Shown here piece by piece: positions 1 through 8,073 of a DNA stretch of 64,000 nt. Made by a program: the position numbers and the translations under genes. The notes beneath the pieces are model-generated. The model was not told the origin of the DNA. It was given only the letters and a program-made list of their open reading frames with translations, and ran no database searches. How positions within the stretch are numbered: position 1 is the first letter of the stretch; every line of letters begins with the position of its first letter. This DNA is from Actinomadura luteofluorescens (lineage in GTDB: Bacteria; Actinomycetota; Actinomycetes; Streptosporangiales; Streptosporangiaceae). The stretch covers positions 8,680,001 to 8,744,000 of the forward strand of contig NZ_JACCBA010000001.1 of NCBI RefSeq assembly GCF_013409365.1, read 5' to 3'.

Positions 1-319
1 AGCAGCCCGGGAACGGGTGGTTCTCCGCCGCCCGGTACTTCTCCGCCGCCTTCAGCGCCTCCTCGAACGGGACGGCCGCGATGGGCGGTACCACGATCGC
101 CCCCGCGAGCGCCTCGGCGATGAGCCGCTCGCCGTCCCACAGCCGCGCGCTGTGCCCGCGCTCGTCCTCCACCGTGACGGTGAGCTCGATGTCCAGCGGC
201 GGCGGCCGCCGCAGCGTCACGGTCACCGTGTCGATCGGCACCCGCCCCGCCAGGCGCCCCGCCACGTACCCGCCGTTCCCCGACCCGTCCGGCCCGTGGA
301 ACCGCCTCTCGATGATCAC
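1..319 (-). CDS. thioesterase-like (hotdog) protein, N-terminal part
   Basis: Only the N-terminal 106 codons are present; the gene runs off the left edge of the window. It starts at a GTG preceded by a GGGGGA ribosome site six bases upstream; the nearby ATG at 324 is in another frame and stops at once. The N-terminus (VIIERRFHGPDGSGNGGY) resembles the opening of actinobacterial acyl-CoA thioesterase-like hotdog proteins, where a Gly/Asn-rich segment precedes the first hotdog helix. A later stretch reads DGERLIAEALAGAIV. No catalytic residue can be judged from the fragment. It has no same-strand partner upstream, so it is probably the first gene of its unit. The family call is by resemblance only. 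Confidence 0.5.
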   Translation of the reverse strand, partial: MIIERRFHGPDGSGNGGYVAGRLAGRVPIDTVTVTLRRPPPLDIELTVTVEDERGHSARLWDGERLIAEALAGAIVVPPIAAVPFEEALKAAEKYRAAENHPFPGC

Positions 320-419
320 TTCATGTCCCCCGTGCTCACTTCCACCACACCAAAACGGGACCGATCATATTGAGCCCCACCGACATCCCACCCCCCGGGG
401 GTAGCCGGGCACCGCCCCG

Positions 420-935
420 CTAGACGGCCCGGGAAGGCTGCGGCCTGCCCGGACGGGTGGTGAAGAAGACCGAGAGGGAGCCGCGCAGCCGTGCCCGGAC
501 GGTGTCCTCGTCGACGGGGCCGTCCGCGGGGACGGGGGTCCGGTCGAGGGCGCGGGCGATGAGCAGGTCGACGTTGCGGTCGGCGACGAGGACGGAGCAC
601 GTGTCGCACCCGTACCAGGGGTAGAGCATGTTGAGGACCGCCACGGCGGTGTCGTCGTCCGACAGGTGCGTGGTGTCCAGCTCGACCTCGAACATGTCGG
701 TGTCGTCGGGGTCGAGCGTGGGGTAGTAGAGCCAGCGCGGCGCGGCCGCGCCGCAGAAGTCGCATGCCTGGTCGGGTGGAGCGGGCTCGCCGACCGCGAG
801 CTCGAGCTCGTGGTCCCACGGCTCCACCCGCCGGTTGTGGCGGTAGCCGACGCCGTCGAGCGAACCCTCGCGGTTGTGCGTCACGTCGTGCACCTCGCCG
901 CCGCAGCGGGCGCACATGAAGCCGAGGTCCTCCAT
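420..935 (-). CDS. hypothetical protein with two CxxC motifs
   Basis: About 171 residues. I chose the ATG at 935 because GGGGAGGG lies just upstream; a GTG 24 bases earlier in frame is possible but has no ribosome site. Two cysteine pairs, CARCGG near residue 7 and CDFC near residue 60, plus a third pair CDTC near residue 115, suggest bound zinc or a rubredoxin-like knuckle. The rest is acidic and Asp/Val-rich with no membrane segment. I do not recognise the family. It lies between a leftward gene and a rightward ABC gene, with its own promoter region in 936-1127. Cytoplasmic and soluble as far as can be seen. Confidence 0.7.
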   Translation of the reverse strand: MEDLGFMCARCGGEVHDVTHNREGSLDGVGYRHNRRVEPWDHELELAVGEPAPPDQACDFCGAAAPRWLYYPTLDPDDTDMFEVELDTTHLSDDDTAVAVLNMLYPWYGCDTCSVLVADRNVDLLIARALDRTPVPADGPVDEDTVRARLRGSLSVFFTTRPGRPQPSRAV

Positions 936-1127
936 GTCCCTCCCCGATCGCTGAGGCACCGGCTCTCACAGTATCCGGCCGGACGCCTCGCTCGTACCAG
1001 GCGGCGGCGTTCGGGTACGTTGAGGGTCCTTCACCGACGCATCCGCCCCGGCGACCCCGGTCTCCCGCGTCCGCACGCCGCATATCCCCCCGCGTGCCCT
1101 CATTTCGCGCTCTCGAACGGAGGCCCC

Positions 1128-1916
1128 GTGCCCGACGTCGTGCTGAACGCCGACAAGATCGATCTGGTGCGCGAGCGGCGGACGCTGCTCGACAGCGTCA
1201 CGCTGACGGTGCTGCGCGGCGAGCACTGGGCGCTGATCGGCCCGAACGGGGCCGGCAAGAGCACGCTGCTCGGCATCCTCGGCGCCTACACCCACCCGAC
1301 GCGCGGCACCGCGGAGATCCTCGGGCGCCGGCTCGGCCGCGTGGACGTCCAGGAGCTGCGCAGGCTGATCGGCCAGGTCAACCCGCGCCACCCCCTGGAG
1401 TCGTCGCGGACGGTGCGCGAGATCGTCCTGACCGGGGTGACGGGCACGATCGAGCTCGTCCCGCGCTGGACGCCGGACGAGGAGGACCTGCGCCGGGCGG
1501 ACGAGCTGATCGCACTGATGGGCCTCACGCCCCGCACGGACGCCCGCTGGCCGAACCTGTCGCAGGGGGAGCGGGGCCGCACGCTGATCGCGCGGGCGCT
1601 GATGCCCGACCCGCCGCTGCTGCTGCTCGACGAGCCCGCCACGGGCCTGGACGTCGCCGCCCGGGAGCGGCTGCTCGCCGGCCTCGACCAGCTGCGCGCC
1701 GAGCGGCCCGACCTGACCACCGTGCTCGTCACGCACCATCTGGAGGAGCTGCCCGTCAGCACCAGCCACGCGCTGCTGCTGCGCGAGGGTCAGGTGCTCG
1801 CCTCAGGAGCGGCCGACGACGTCCTCACGACCGAGCTGGTCAGCGCGTGCTTCGACCATCCGATCGCGATCAGCCGGCACCACGGGCGCTGGGCCGCGAC
1901 CGCCGGTCCGGCCTGA
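1128..1916 (+). CDS. orphan ABC transporter ATP-binding protein
   Basis: A 262-residue single nucleotide-binding domain. Walker A is GPNGAGKST, the signature is LSQGERGR, Walker B is LLLLDEP, and the switch histidine is in VTHHLEEL. A longer open frame begins at 666 but the start is the GTG at 1128, because CGGAGG lies a few bases upstream and the protein then begins like other ABC ATPases. The spacing of motifs and the sequence around the Q-loop are like those of ModF/YlmA-type stand-alone ATPases linked to molybdate or Fe complexes, though no permease or binding protein is adjacent. Either it partners with a permease elsewhere or acts without one. Substrate is unknown. Confidence 0.88.
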   Translation: MPDVVLNADKIDLVRERRTLLDSVTLTVLRGEHWALIGPNGAGKSTLLGILGAYTHPTRGTAEILGRRLGRVDVQELRRLIGQVNPRHPLESSRTVREIVLTGVTGTIELVPRWTPDEEDLRRADELIALMGLTPRTDARWPNLSQGERGRTLIARALMPDPPLLLLDEPATGLDVAARERLLAGLDQLRAERPDLTTVLVTHHLEELPVSTSHALLLREGQVLASGAADDVLTTELVSACFDHPIAISRHHGRWAATAGPA

Positions 1917-1950
1917 CCGGGCGTCCCCGCCCGGCGGTTCCCGGCTGGGG

Positions 1951-2163
1951 CCTGTCTCGAAGTGGCCTCGGTCAAGCGCGCGAACGCGTGACCTGGCCGG
2001 TGGAGCGATGCCGGAGGCGAGCGGAGCCGGGCAGATCGCGAAGCGATGCCGCGTTCGCCCAGTACCGGTCACGTAGCGAGCCGCCAGGCGAGCGAAGTGG
2101 GCCGGGACTTTGAAACACAGCCGCCAGGCGAGCTACGTGGGCCGGGACTTCGAAACACGGCTA
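1951..2163. repeat. dispersed intergenic repeat, copy 1
   Basis: A roughly 210-bp element between the convergent ends of the ABC gene and the helicase. Its outer edges are imperfect inverted repeats (CTGTCTCGAAGTGGCC on the left; the right edge read in reverse is CCGTGTTTCGAAGTCCC). A 41-bp segment near the right end is tandemly duplicated (around 2078-2118 and 2119-2160). Blocks shared with the copy at 39114-39265 include GCGCGAACGCGTGACCTGG and GGGCAGATCGCGAAGCGATG. Reverse-oriented relatives are at 34178-34586 and 35191-35362. No open frame is conserved between copies. Confidence 0.85.
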
Positions 2164-3522
2164 AGCGCCGGCGACGCGGTGCCGGGCCAGGTGGGCAAGC
2201 ACCGACTGGTTCGCCTCCCACCCGTCCGGGAACTTGACCGGCACGCCGAGGTGCACCGGCTCGGCGGACGGATGCGCGTCCAGCAGTTCGGGGATGCCCG
2301 CCCGCGCCACCACGACGCACGCGTGGCGGTGCCGCGACGCCAGCACGCACAGCCGCCCCGACTCCAGGTGGAACGCGGTCGCGTCGCGGCGCCCCGACAG
2401 CGGGTGCAGCACGACCGTCACGTCGTACTCGCGGCCCTGGAGCCGGTTGGCGGTGTCGACGGTGATGCCCGCGCCGTGCGGCCCGAGCGCGGCGCGGATC
2501 GCGGTGACCTGGTCGCGGTGGGCCGCGCCGATCGCGACGCGCGCGGCGTCCACCGGGGCGGAGCCCAGCTCGGAGTGGGCGACGGGCCCGCGTTGCAGCA
2601 GCCGGACGGCGAGCGCCGCCGTCGCGCGGACGGCCTCGGCGTCGGTGCGCAGCGTGTGCCGGGCGGGCAGCTCGTAGAGGGCCCAGCCGGTGTCCGCCGC
2701 CTCTTCGAGCGCGTGGTCGTAGGTGGTGCCCATGCCCCGCGCGGCGAACTCCAGCCTCCGGTCGCCCGGCCCCGTCCCCGCGCGGAAACCGGTGAACGGG
2801 TAGAACGCCTCCGACACCACCGGCGCCGCCGACGCGGGCAGCCGCCAGGACACCGGCAGCCGGTGGACGGGAAGGTCGGGGTTGTGGGCGAGCAGGACCG
2901 ACACGGCACTGCGCATCGGGTCCCAGGTCAGGCCCGCCCAGCGTTCGACCTCGACGGTGGAGAACGGGTCGAGCTGGCCGGGGTCGCCGACGAACAGCGC
3001 CCGCTCGAACCTCCCGGCGATGCGCAGCAGCAGGTCCGAGCGCATCTGGTAGGCCTCGTCCACGATCGCCCACGGCCACGACCCGTCCGACAGCGTCGCC
3101 CACTTCGCGCCCGTCGCGATGACGACGGTGTGCTCGGCGAGGTCGTCGGCCTTCTGCGTGACCCGCACCGACGGGTGCGCCATGACCCGCTCGGACGGCA
3201 CGTAGCCCGACGCCGACAGCCGCCCGAGCGTGATGCCGGGATGCTTGGCGGCGATCCGGTCGATGAGGTCGTCGACCTGCTCGTTGGTCTGCGCCACGAT
3301 CATCAGCCGCTCGCCGGCCTCGGCGAGGTGCGCGGCCGCGCGGACCACCAGCGTCGACTTGCCCGCGCCCGGCGGGGAGTCGACCACCACGCCGCGGTGC
3401 CCGCCGCCGAGGTCGGCCAGCACGCCGTCGACGACCCGCGCCGCGGCGTCGCCCGGACCGAGGGACGGCTCCGGGTCCCGCGCCGCCACCGGCGCCAGAT
3501 GGCGGCCCGCGGGGCCGGTCAC
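2161..3522 (-). CDS. SF1B (Upf1-like) DNA/RNA helicase of a four-gene operon
   Basis: A 453-residue ATP-dependent helicase, the last gene of the operon. The visible superfamily 1 motifs are: motif I SPPGAGKST near residue 49, motif II WAIVDEAYQ, motif III LFVGDPGQLDPF, motif V TANRLQGREYDVTVV and motif VI VLASRHRHACVVVAR. The GDPxQL and DEAY forms place it with Upf1/Dna2-type enzymes rather than UvrD. I placed the start at the GTG at 3522 because it overlaps the upstream stop as GTGA and has AGAGGA seven bases upstream; an ATG six bases earlier is possible. The frame stays open far upstream, but that is antisense-like read-through inside the neighbour. It probably unwinds the substrate of the companion nuclease. 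Confidence 0.85.
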   Translation of the reverse strand: MTGPAGRHLAPVAARDPEPSLGPGDAAARVVDGVLADLGGGHRGVVVDSPPGAGKSTLVVRAAAHLAEAGERLMIVAQTNEQVDDLIDRIAAKHPGITLGRLSASGYVPSERVMAHPSVRVTQKADDLAEHTVVIATGAKWATLSDGSWPWAIVDEAYQMRSDLLLRIAGRFERALFVGDPGQLDPFSTVEVERWAGLTWDPMRSAVSVLLAHNPDLPVHRLPVSWRLPASAAPVVSEAFYPFTGFRAGTGPGDRRLEFAARGMGTTYDHALEEAADTGWALYELPARHTLRTDAEAVRATAALAVRLLQRGPVAHSELGSAPVDAARVAIGAAHRDQVTAIRAALGPHGAGITVDTANRLQGREYDVTVVLHPLSGRRDATAFHLESGRLCVLASRHRHACVVVARAGIPELLDAHPSAEPVHLGVPVKFPDGWEANQSVLAHLARHRVAGA

Positions 3523-4991
3523 GACCATTCCTCTTCGGCGTCCTCGTCGGCCGGCACGTACTCGGCGGGCGGCCCGCCGTGCGTCCACGGCGTGTCCTCC
3601 CGGTCGGGGAACCTCGCCGCGCCGAACGAGCCCTCCGTCAGCGAGGTGAAGCACACCCGGTCGCCGACCGCGGGGACGGCGCCCGCCTCCGGGGTGAGCT
3701 TGCGGCCCATACCGCCGGTCAGCTCCACCAGCACCCCGCCGTCGTCCAACTCCACGATCCTCCCCTTGAGCGCCGGTCTGGCGGCACTGCACACGGTCGT
3801 GCCGACGTCGAGCCGCACCGGGTCCCGCGTGCCGACCCGCAGCAGCGGGCGCAGCTTCGGCCGCTTGCCCGTCTCGTCCAGCCGGGTGGGGTCGCACTCG
3901 GTGACCGTCCCGCCGAACGCCTGGCCGGCCAGCCGGTGCTCGGCCATCACCAGGGGGTCGTCGAACGCCCGCTGCGCGTCGTAGGCGTCCTGCGCGCGTT
4001 CGAGGTCGTGCAGCCGCCGCGCCGCGCGGACGGGCGGGTCGCGGCGCGCCTGAGGATACGCCTCGCCGAACGTCTGGTGGTAATAGGTGAAGGCGTCCCG
4101 GTCGCGCTCCCAGCGGCGCGGGACGCTCGCCCCCTCCGGCAGCGCGCGCAGCAGGCCGACGGCCCGCCACATCAGCTCCCAGGTCGGGGTGAGCTGGCTC
4201 GCGATCGCGGCGCGCAGCCGCTCTTCGGCGGCGGAGGCCCCGCCCGACCGGTCGTAGGCGGCGATCGCGGGGGCGAGGACCTCGTTGTCGAACGTCGGGT
4301 CGGTCGTCGGGCCCGCGGGTGGGCAGACGACGGGGTCCTCGGCGCGCGCCGCCGCGGCCGGGCCGTCGAGGCCGTCCGGCGGGTCGATCCAGCCCGTCAG
4401 CGCGGCGAGGTTGCCGTCCTCCAGCGAGCTCTGCCCGGTCGCCCAGTGCAGCCGCAGCAGCTCCGTCACCGCCCCCAGCAGGGACGACCCCGGATGGTCG
4501 TGGCGGTCGGCGAACCACGTCAGCCACCGGCCGAGCACCGGCACCGCCGGGTCCACCGCGTACGGGCCCTCGGTGCTGCGGAAGCGCGTCGACCGGCCCA
4601 CCATCCGCAGGAACGCGACGCCGCCCCGGTTCGGCACGAGCAGCTGCGGCGCGTCCCCGTACCGGATCCGCTCATCGCCGTCCTTGCCCGGCGGCAGCTC
4701 CTCCACCGGGCCCCGGCTCGTCTCGATGTGGTTCAGGACGAGCTTGGCGAAGGTGGCCGCGAAGGCGAACCGCAGGTCGCGGTTGCGCGGCTGCGGGACC
4801 ACGAGCATCGTGGCGTCGTCGGGCGCGCTGCCGAGCATCACGGCCAGCGGCGCCGCCGCCTCCCCGGCGAGCTTCAGCGGGACGAGCACGAGCGGGGCGC
4901 CGGAGACGTGGCAGTGCCGCACGGTCGCGAGCGGCTGCGCGATCCCGGCGTCCGCCGCCTGCAACCGCGCAAGCGAGGACAGTGCGCTCAT
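3519..4991 (-). CDS. large unknown protein between nuclease and helicase
   Basis: A 490-residue protein with no recognised family. The first third is hydrophobic-rich but not membrane-spanning (VPLKLAGEAAAPLAVMLG). The middle is Trp/Arg-rich and helical. The last 100 residues look like a small beta-barrel (LKGRIVELDDGGVLVELTGG, then VGDRVCFTSL), as in SH3/OB-like nucleic-acid adaptors. It starts seven bases after the nuclease stop and its own stop overlaps the helicase start, so it is translationally coupled to both. Its fixed place between a RecB-like nuclease and an SF1 helicase suggests a structural or sensor subunit of one complex. That role is inference. Confidence 0.75.
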   Translation of the reverse strand: MSALSSLARLQAADAGIAQPLATVRHCHVSGAPLVLVPLKLAGEAAAPLAVMLGSAPDDATMLVVPQPRNRDLRFAFAATFAKLVLNHIETSRGPVEELPPGKDGDERIRYGDAPQLLVPNRGGVAFLRMVGRSTRFRSTEGPYAVDPAVPVLGRWLTWFADRHDHPGSSLLGAVTELLRLHWATGQSSLEDGNLAALTGWIDPPDGLDGPAAAARAEDPVVCPPAGPTTDPTFDNEVLAPAIAAYDRSGGASAAEERLRAAIASQLTPTWELMWRAVGLLRALPEGASVPRRWERDRDAFTYYHQTFGEAYPQARRDPPVRAARRLHDLERAQDAYDAQRAFDDPLVMAEHRLAGQAFGGTVTECDPTRLDETGKRPKLRPLLRVGTRDPVRLDVGTTVCSAARPALKGRIVELDDGGVLVELTGGMGRKLTPEAGAVPAVGDRVCFTSLTEGSFGAARFPDREDTPWTHGGPPAEYVPADEDAEEEWS

Positions 4992-4998
4992 GGGCGGA

Positions 4999-6093
4999 TC
5001 ACGCGGCCCCGTGCAGTGCCTCGTCGCGCAGCCGGGCCGCGGCGCGCAGCTGCTCGGCCGTCTCGGCCAGGTCGTCGGCGGGATGCAGCGACCCGTCCGC
5101 CAGCGCGAGCGCGGCCCCGATCGTGTCGATGCCGCCGAGGTCGTCGCGGACCGACCGGCCGAGCGCGCCCGTCGCGCCGCACGCCCGCGCCTCCTCCCGG
5201 CAGAACAGCGCCATCTCGCAGCCTGCCATGCACTCGGGCGCGTACCGCGCCTCGACGGCCCGCACGGACTCCGCGAGCGCCTCCCCGGGCTGGAACGTCA
5301 GGTCGTCCGGCAGTTCGGCGAGGATGTCGTCGACGCGGGTGAGCCGCGCGAGCTGCCGCTCCAGGACGGCGAGCTGCGGCCGCACGTCCAGCGGCGTCGC
5401 GGTGGGGCGGTTCGAGAAGTTCTCCGGGCAGACGAGGAACACCTCGTGCGACACGCGCGCCGGGTCGTGCCCGAGCTCGGCCGCCAGGCGGCGCAGCGCC
5501 AGCACGTACACGGCCGACTGGCGCGCCGCCGCCGCGACCTGCTCCGGCTCGGCCTGCCCGTCCACGACCGCGAACGACTTGATCTCGATGACGTGCATCC
5601 GCCCCTCGAGCTGGAACGCGATCACGTCCGGCTCCAGGTAGGCGGGCCGCCCGCCGATCTCCAGCCGCAGCAGCGGGTGGTCGAACAGCGTCCCCTCGCC
5701 GGTCTCCAGCGCGCGGGCGACCAGCCGCCGCGTGCGCGAGTGCCGCAGCTCCCGGCCCTCGTTGCCCGCGACCACCTCCAGGTCGTCGTAGGCGACCTCG
5801 GGGACGGCGAGGCCGAGCCGCTCGCGCAGCAGCGTCAGCAGCTCCGCGCACCCGTCCGCCTTCACCTGCGCCTCGAACGCGTTCCCGCGCGTGATCGCGA
5901 ACTGGGACTGGCCGAACGGCGCGGGGAACCCCAGGGCCTTCGCCACCGCGTCCTTGTCGACGCCCGCCGCGTCCATCACGCCGCGGCGGGCGCAGCCCGG
6001 ATTGGACGTGAGCGCGGCGATCGTGCGGGCGTCGTGGTTGCGCGGGGGCGCGTCGCCGCGCAGCCGGTCCAGGTCCGGCGCGGTGTCGGTCAT
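4999..6093 (-). CDS. Cas4-like RecB-family nuclease with probable Fe-S cluster
   Basis: A 364-residue PD-(D/E)xK nuclease. Catalytic residues visible are D156 (in YLEPDVIAF), E170 and K172 (in HVIEIKSF) and the motif IV pair Q192/Y196 (RQSAVYVLAL). Cysteines frame the fold as in Cas4 and AddB: C34 (SNPGCARRG) before it, and C288, C292, C298 and C305 after it, enough for a 4Fe-4S cluster. The ATG at 6093 overlaps the upstream stop as ATGA. Known Cas4/AddB-type enzymes degrade or trim DNA ends. Here the partner is a helicase rather than Cas genes, so a stand-alone DNA-processing or defence complex is likely. Confidence 0.85.
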   Translation of the reverse strand: MTDTAPDLDRLRGDAPPRNHDARTIAALTSNPGCARRGVMDAAGVDKDAVAKALGFPAPFGQSQFAITRGNAFEAQVKADGCAELLTLLRERLGLAVPEVAYDDLEVVAGNEGRELRHSRTRRLVARALETGEGTLFDHPLLRLEIGGRPAYLEPDVIAFQLEGRMHVIEIKSFAVVDGQAEPEQVAAAARQSAVYVLALRRLAAELGHDPARVSHEVFLVCPENFSNRPTATPLDVRPQLAVLERQLARLTRVDDILAELPDDLTFQPGEALAESVRAVEARYAPECMAGCEMALFCREEARACGATGALGRSVRDDLGGIDTIGAALALADGSLHPADDLAETAEQLRAAARLRDEALHGAA

Positions 6094-6929
6094 CGGTCCG
6101 TCTCTCCGTTGATGGCGGGGCGCCGGCCGGGATCCCGCAGGGCCCGCAGCCGGGTGCCGAACAGTTGTTCGGCGTCGTCGAGCCTCTTCCGGGCGCGTGC
6201 CGCGGCCGACTCGCGCCGCCGCCGGTCCGGGGCGCGGTGCACGTCCAGCTCGGCCCGGGCGGCCTCCGCGAGCACGGCCGGATCGACTGTACCGACCGTA
6301 CCGGTGACCGCACCGGGAATGTTGGACGCGAAACGCCACAGCAGCCGCTGCACGTCCGGCGACGGCGTCCCGCGCCCCGCGTGCTCGGCCAGGCGCAGCG
6401 CGCTGGTGAGGAAGTCGGTGCGCGGGCTGAGCGGCCCGACGACGCGCTGCTCCAGCGGCCACGTGCTCACGGTGAGGAGCCCGCGCGCGGGCGCCAGCAG
6501 GTCGGCGGTCAGCGCGGCGCACAGGTAGTACGGGCGCGCGTACGGCGCGGTGCGGAAGGAGCGCTCCTCGTCGCGGCGCAGGCTCGTCAGGCGGCTGCCC
6601 GGGATCTCGCCGGGGAAGAACGCCGCGTACACCGACCCGATCAGCTTCGGCGCGGCGGGCGCCCCGAGCAGGGTGAGCGCCTGGTGGACCTGCTCCCGGA
6701 CGGGCAGCAGGCCGCGGGGGCCGTCGTCCTCGCCGCGGCGGGCGCCGGGCGCGGTGCCGTCGCCGAGGACGGCGTCGTCCCACGCGGTCTCGGCCCTGCG
6801 CAGCTCGGCGCGCAGCTCGCGGGCCCGCGCCCGGTCGCCGGCGGCCATGGCCCGGCGCACGGCGGCGCGCAGCTCGGCGATGCGCGTCTCCAGCTCGTCG
6901 GGGGTCGGGACGCCGGGGGACCGGGACAT
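6090..6929 (-). CDS. first gene of the nuclease/helicase operon, unknown
   Basis: About 279 residues from the ATG at 6929 (MSRSPGVPTPDELE); a GTG 30 bases upstream is in frame. Neither has a clear ribosome site, so a very short leader is possible. Residues 8-50 form a charged coiled coil rich in Arg, Ala and Glu (ELRAAVRRAMAAGDRARARE). A second charged helix lies near residues 230-255. The centre has Trp- and Tyr-containing strands (FRTAPYARPYYLCAALTADL). The family is not recognised. It is translationally coupled to the nuclease. As operon leader with coiled coils it could be an adaptor or recognition subunit, but nothing in the sequence proves that. Confidence 0.7.
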   Translation of the reverse strand: MSRSPGVPTPDELETRIAELRAAVRRAMAAGDRARARELRAELRRAETAWDDAVLGDGTAPGARRGEDDGPRGLLPVREQVHQALTLLGAPAAPKLIGSVYAAFFPGEIPGSRLTSLRRDEERSFRTAPYARPYYLCAALTADLLAPARGLLTVSTWPLEQRVVGPLSPRTDFLTSALRLAEHAGRGTPSPDVQRLLWRFASNIPGAVTGTVGTVDPAVLAEAARAELDVHRAPDRRRRESAAARARKRLDDAEQLFGTRLRALRDPGRRPAINGETDR

Positions 6930-6938
6930 GCGGCAGAC

Positions 6939-6968
6939 AGTACAGGTACTTCCCGACACTTCCAGTGT
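6939..6968. promoter_or_regulatory. two adjacent perfect dyads before the nuclease/helicase operon
   Basis: Two perfect inverted repeats lie side by side just upstream of the first gene: AGTAC-AG-GTACT at 6939-6950 and ACACT-TCC-AGTGT at 6956-6968, followed by a further half-like CCAGT. The region is AT-richer than its surroundings. The position fits an operator overlapping the operon promoter. The binding protein is unknown and no regulator gene is adjacent. Confidence 0.55.
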
Positions 6969-6996
6969 TTTCCAGTTTTGTGGTGTCCGGGGGGGC

Positions 6997-7602
6997 TCAG
7001 CGCGGCTTTCGCCACACGAGGGAGTAGCGCCACAGCAGGTGCCGGCGGAACACGGCCCCGGGCAGCAGCCGCAGCGCCTCGTCCCGGACCTCGCCCCACG
7101 TCATGTCGGGGTCCATGACCGGGGCGTCCGGGCTGCCCGCCCGCCGCCGGTTGCGGAGCCGGTGGAAGTAGTGCGCCGGCAGGCCGGCCGCCGAGTACGC
7201 CCGGTCGCGCGGCCCCTTGTTGTTCGCCAGCCCGATGACGATCAGGGTGCCGCCCGGCCTGAGGGCGCCGCGCATCGCCGTCAGGCTCTTGACGAAGTCC
7301 ATGTGGTGGATCGCGGCGACACTGCAGACGAAGTCGTAGAAGTCCTCCGGCAGGTCGTATTCGAGAAGGCCCGCTTCGACGAAGTCGACGTTGCCGAAGC
7401 CCTCGCTCGCCCGCGCCGCCTCGGCGACCATCTCCGGCGACCGGTCGAGCCCGGTGACGTGCGCCGCCCGGGGCGCGAGGCGGCGCACCAGCAGGCCGTC
7501 ACCGCAGCCGACGTCCAGCGCCTCCCCGCACCCGCGCGGCACGCTGCGCAGCACGACGCCGTGGTAGTGCGTGTTGTGGTTCCAGTAGTCGCCGGTCATC
7601 AT
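6997..7602 (-). CDS. class I SAM-dependent methyltransferase
   Basis: A 201-residue protein whose SAM-binding loop is LDVGCGDGLL, with an acidic strand (VTGLDRSPEMV), motif II (VCSVAAIHHM) and motif III (LRPGGTLIVIGL). The pattern matches the Methyltransf_11/25 group, small-molecule methyltransferases. The start is one of two adjacent ATGs (7602 or 7599) after a GGCGG-like site; the open frame continues further upstream without a better start. It is followed on the same strand by no close partner; the VOC gene lies 10 bp upstream and reads the same way, so the two may be co-transcribed. Substrate unknown. Confidence 0.85.
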   Translation of the reverse strand: MMTGDYWNHNTHYHGVVLRSVPRGCGEALDVGCGDGLLVRRLAPRAAHVTGLDRSPEMVAEAARASEGFGNVDFVEAGLLEYDLPEDFYDFVCSVAAIHHMDFVKSLTAMRGALRPGGTLIVIGLANNKGPRDRAYSAAGLPAHYFHRLRNRRRAGSPDAPVMDPDMTWGEVRDEALRLLPGAVFRRHLLWRYSLVWRKPR

Positions 7603-7612
7603 CACCGCCGGG

Positions 7613-8002
7613 TCAGGTGCGCGGGTCGAGGCGGAGGGGGTGCCCCTCCGGGACCTCCACAATAACGATCTTGACGCCGTCGGGGTCCTCGATCCACATC
7701 TCGACCAGTCCCCACGCCTCCTCCCGCGGCTCCCGCGTGACGAGGGCGCCGGCGGCCGCGAGCCGCTCGTGCTCGGCCCGGACGTCGCGGACCTGGAGCC
7801 AGAGCATCGGCGACGACCCGGTCTCGCCGGCGCCGTGCCCCGACACCTCCAGCAAGCCCGGGCCGAGGAAGAACACCACGCCGGGAGAGCCGGCCGGGCC
7901 GAACTCCCGGTACACGGCGAGGCCCAGCACGTCGCGGTAGAAGCGCTGGGTGCGCGCCGGATCGCCGGAGCGAAGCAGGATGCGGCTGCTCAGTACGTCC
8001 AT
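7613..8002 (-). CDS. VOC-family (glyoxalase/bleomycin-resistance-like) protein
   Basis: A 129-residue protein with the paired beta-alpha-beta-beta-beta modules of the vicinal oxygen chelate family. The first module begins SSRILLRSGDPARTQRFYRD and the second around LWLQVRDVRAEHERLAAAG. The end, WIEDPDGVKIVIVEVP, has the conserved DPDG turn and a metal-position Glu. Such proteins act as metal-dependent dioxygenases, isomerases or drug binders. The start is the ATG at 8002. It precedes the methyltransferase by 10 bp, suggesting a two-gene unit. Substrate cannot be inferred. Confidence 0.88.
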   Translation of the reverse strand: MDVLSSRILLRSGDPARTQRFYRDVLGLAVYREFGPAGSPGVVFFLGPGLLEVSGHGAGETGSSPMLWLQVRDVRAEHERLAAAGALVTREPREEAWGLVEMWIEDPDGVKIVIVEVPEGHPLRLDPRT

Positions 8003-8073
8003 GCCACCATCCTGACCCGGTGCCCCTCCGCCGCGCGCACCGCCGCGCCCGGTGCCGGCCTGGTCGGCCGGGG

